From Cyanobium sp. NIES-981 (lineage in GTDB: Bacteria > Cyanobacteriota > Cyanobacteriia > PCC-6307 > Cyanobiaceae): DNA of 64,000 bases. Every line of letters begins with the position of its first letter. Within the stretch, counting starts at the first letter, position 1. The translations under genes were made by a program, and so were the position numbers. The DNA lies in contig NZ_LT578417.1 of assembly GCF_900088535.1 (NCBI RefSeq), positions 1,984,001 to 2,048,000 on the forward strand. Reading direction: 5' to 3'. Positions 63,752 through 64,000 of the stretch are shown here, piece after piece. Under the pieces are notes generated by a model. That model saw only the letters and a list, made by a program, of their open reading frames with translations. It did no database searches and had not been told where the DNA came from.

Positions 63752-64000
63752 ATGGGAGCGATTCTCGACACCACGATCCCCTGCCTCGCCAGCCCCCTCC
63801 CCCCGCTGGCCTCCGGCCCTTCGGATCAGCACCTCGCCCTGATCGACCGCTGGTGGCGCGCCGCCAACTACCTGGCGGTGGGCATGATCTATCTGCAGGA
63901 CAATCCCCTGCTCCAGGAGCCGCTCCAACCGCATCACATCAAGAACCGCCTGCTCGGCCACTGGGGGTCGAGTCCTGGCCAGAGCTTCATCTGGGCCCAC
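63752..64000 (+). CDS. xfp: Phosphoketolase, N-terminal part (cut by window end)
   Basis: The first 83 codons of a phosphoketolase, which splits xylulose 5-phosphate or fructose 6-phosphate to acetyl-phosphate and an aldose phosphate using thiamine diphosphate. The segment [22 protein letters not shown], then [27 protein letters not shown], matches the conserved N-terminus of the family (LGHWG-x2-PG). Start ATG at 63752. The rest lies beyond the window, so it is not known to be intact. It is divergent from the antiporter gene by 131 bp. Confidence 0.88.
   Translation, partial: MGAILDTTIPCLASPLPPLASGPSDQHLALIDRWWRAANYLAVGMIYLQDNPLLQEPLQPHHIKNRLLGHWGSSPGQSFIWAH

Overview
This is a very GC-rich chromosomal window from a picocyanobacterium, most like the Synechococcus/Cyanobium group. 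The evidence is a short cyanobacterial heme oxygenase (bilin synthesis), a selenide-water dikinase fused to an FAD/NAD(P)H dehydrogenase domain, an NhaS3-like antiporter, glycolate dehydrogenase subunits GlcE and GlcF for photorespiration, NADP-isocitrate dehydrogenase and a phosphoketolase. Genes are packed with 1-4 nt overlaps (TGATG, ATGA) and many convergent 3' ends overlap.

Layout. 0-10.6 kb: bifunctional (p)ppGpp synthetase/hydrolase divergent from an orphan double-ATPase ABC protein, a polysaccharide-lyase-like protein, the coupled unit usp-rbgA-rluD, then pgk and a beta-hydroxyacid dehydrogenase. 10.6-18.3 kb: murG, a CobD-like decarboxylase overlapping an APH-fold kinase, and an operon of MoxR ATPase, DUF58 protein, TgpA-type transglutaminase and pentapeptide/TPR protein. 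18.3-23.8 kb: selD fusion and all four CMP-Kdo synthesis genes (kdsD, kdsA, kdsC, with kdsB convergent).

23.9-35.0 kb is the most intriguing region. Three exported DUF3604 proteins carry PHP-like metal-binding motifs. The third is translationally coupled to a membrane-anchored PpiC-like foldase and three HupE/UreJ-type membrane proteins. A DUF1254 gene lies among them on the other strand. The arrangement suggests exported metallohydrolases with their own folding factor and metal-permease-like partners. Substrate and metal are unknown.

35.0-44.7 kb returns to core genes: cca, pcrA/uvrD, a glycosyltransferase, ho1, icd, glcF and a NYN-domain gene. 44.7-52.7 kb is an accessory island. One IS3-family element sits inside an older copy of itself; each insertion keeps its 4-bp target duplication, and both copies share a 275-bp identical tract. 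Next come a low-GC M23 peptidase/propeller gene, an astacin-like zinc protease split in frame by an IS481-family element, and a propeller-like protein. 52.7-64 kb: GMC oxidoreductase, two small exported proteins, a GAP-family protein, an APC permease, a four-carbon-acid-sugar-kinase-like gene divergent from glcE, an alpha/beta hydrolase, an ICMT-like protein, the antiporter and the 5' end of phosphoketolase.

No tRNA, rRNA or CRISPR array was recognised. Start sites are inferred from codon context and overlaps; GTG and TTG starts are common here and remain uncertain.
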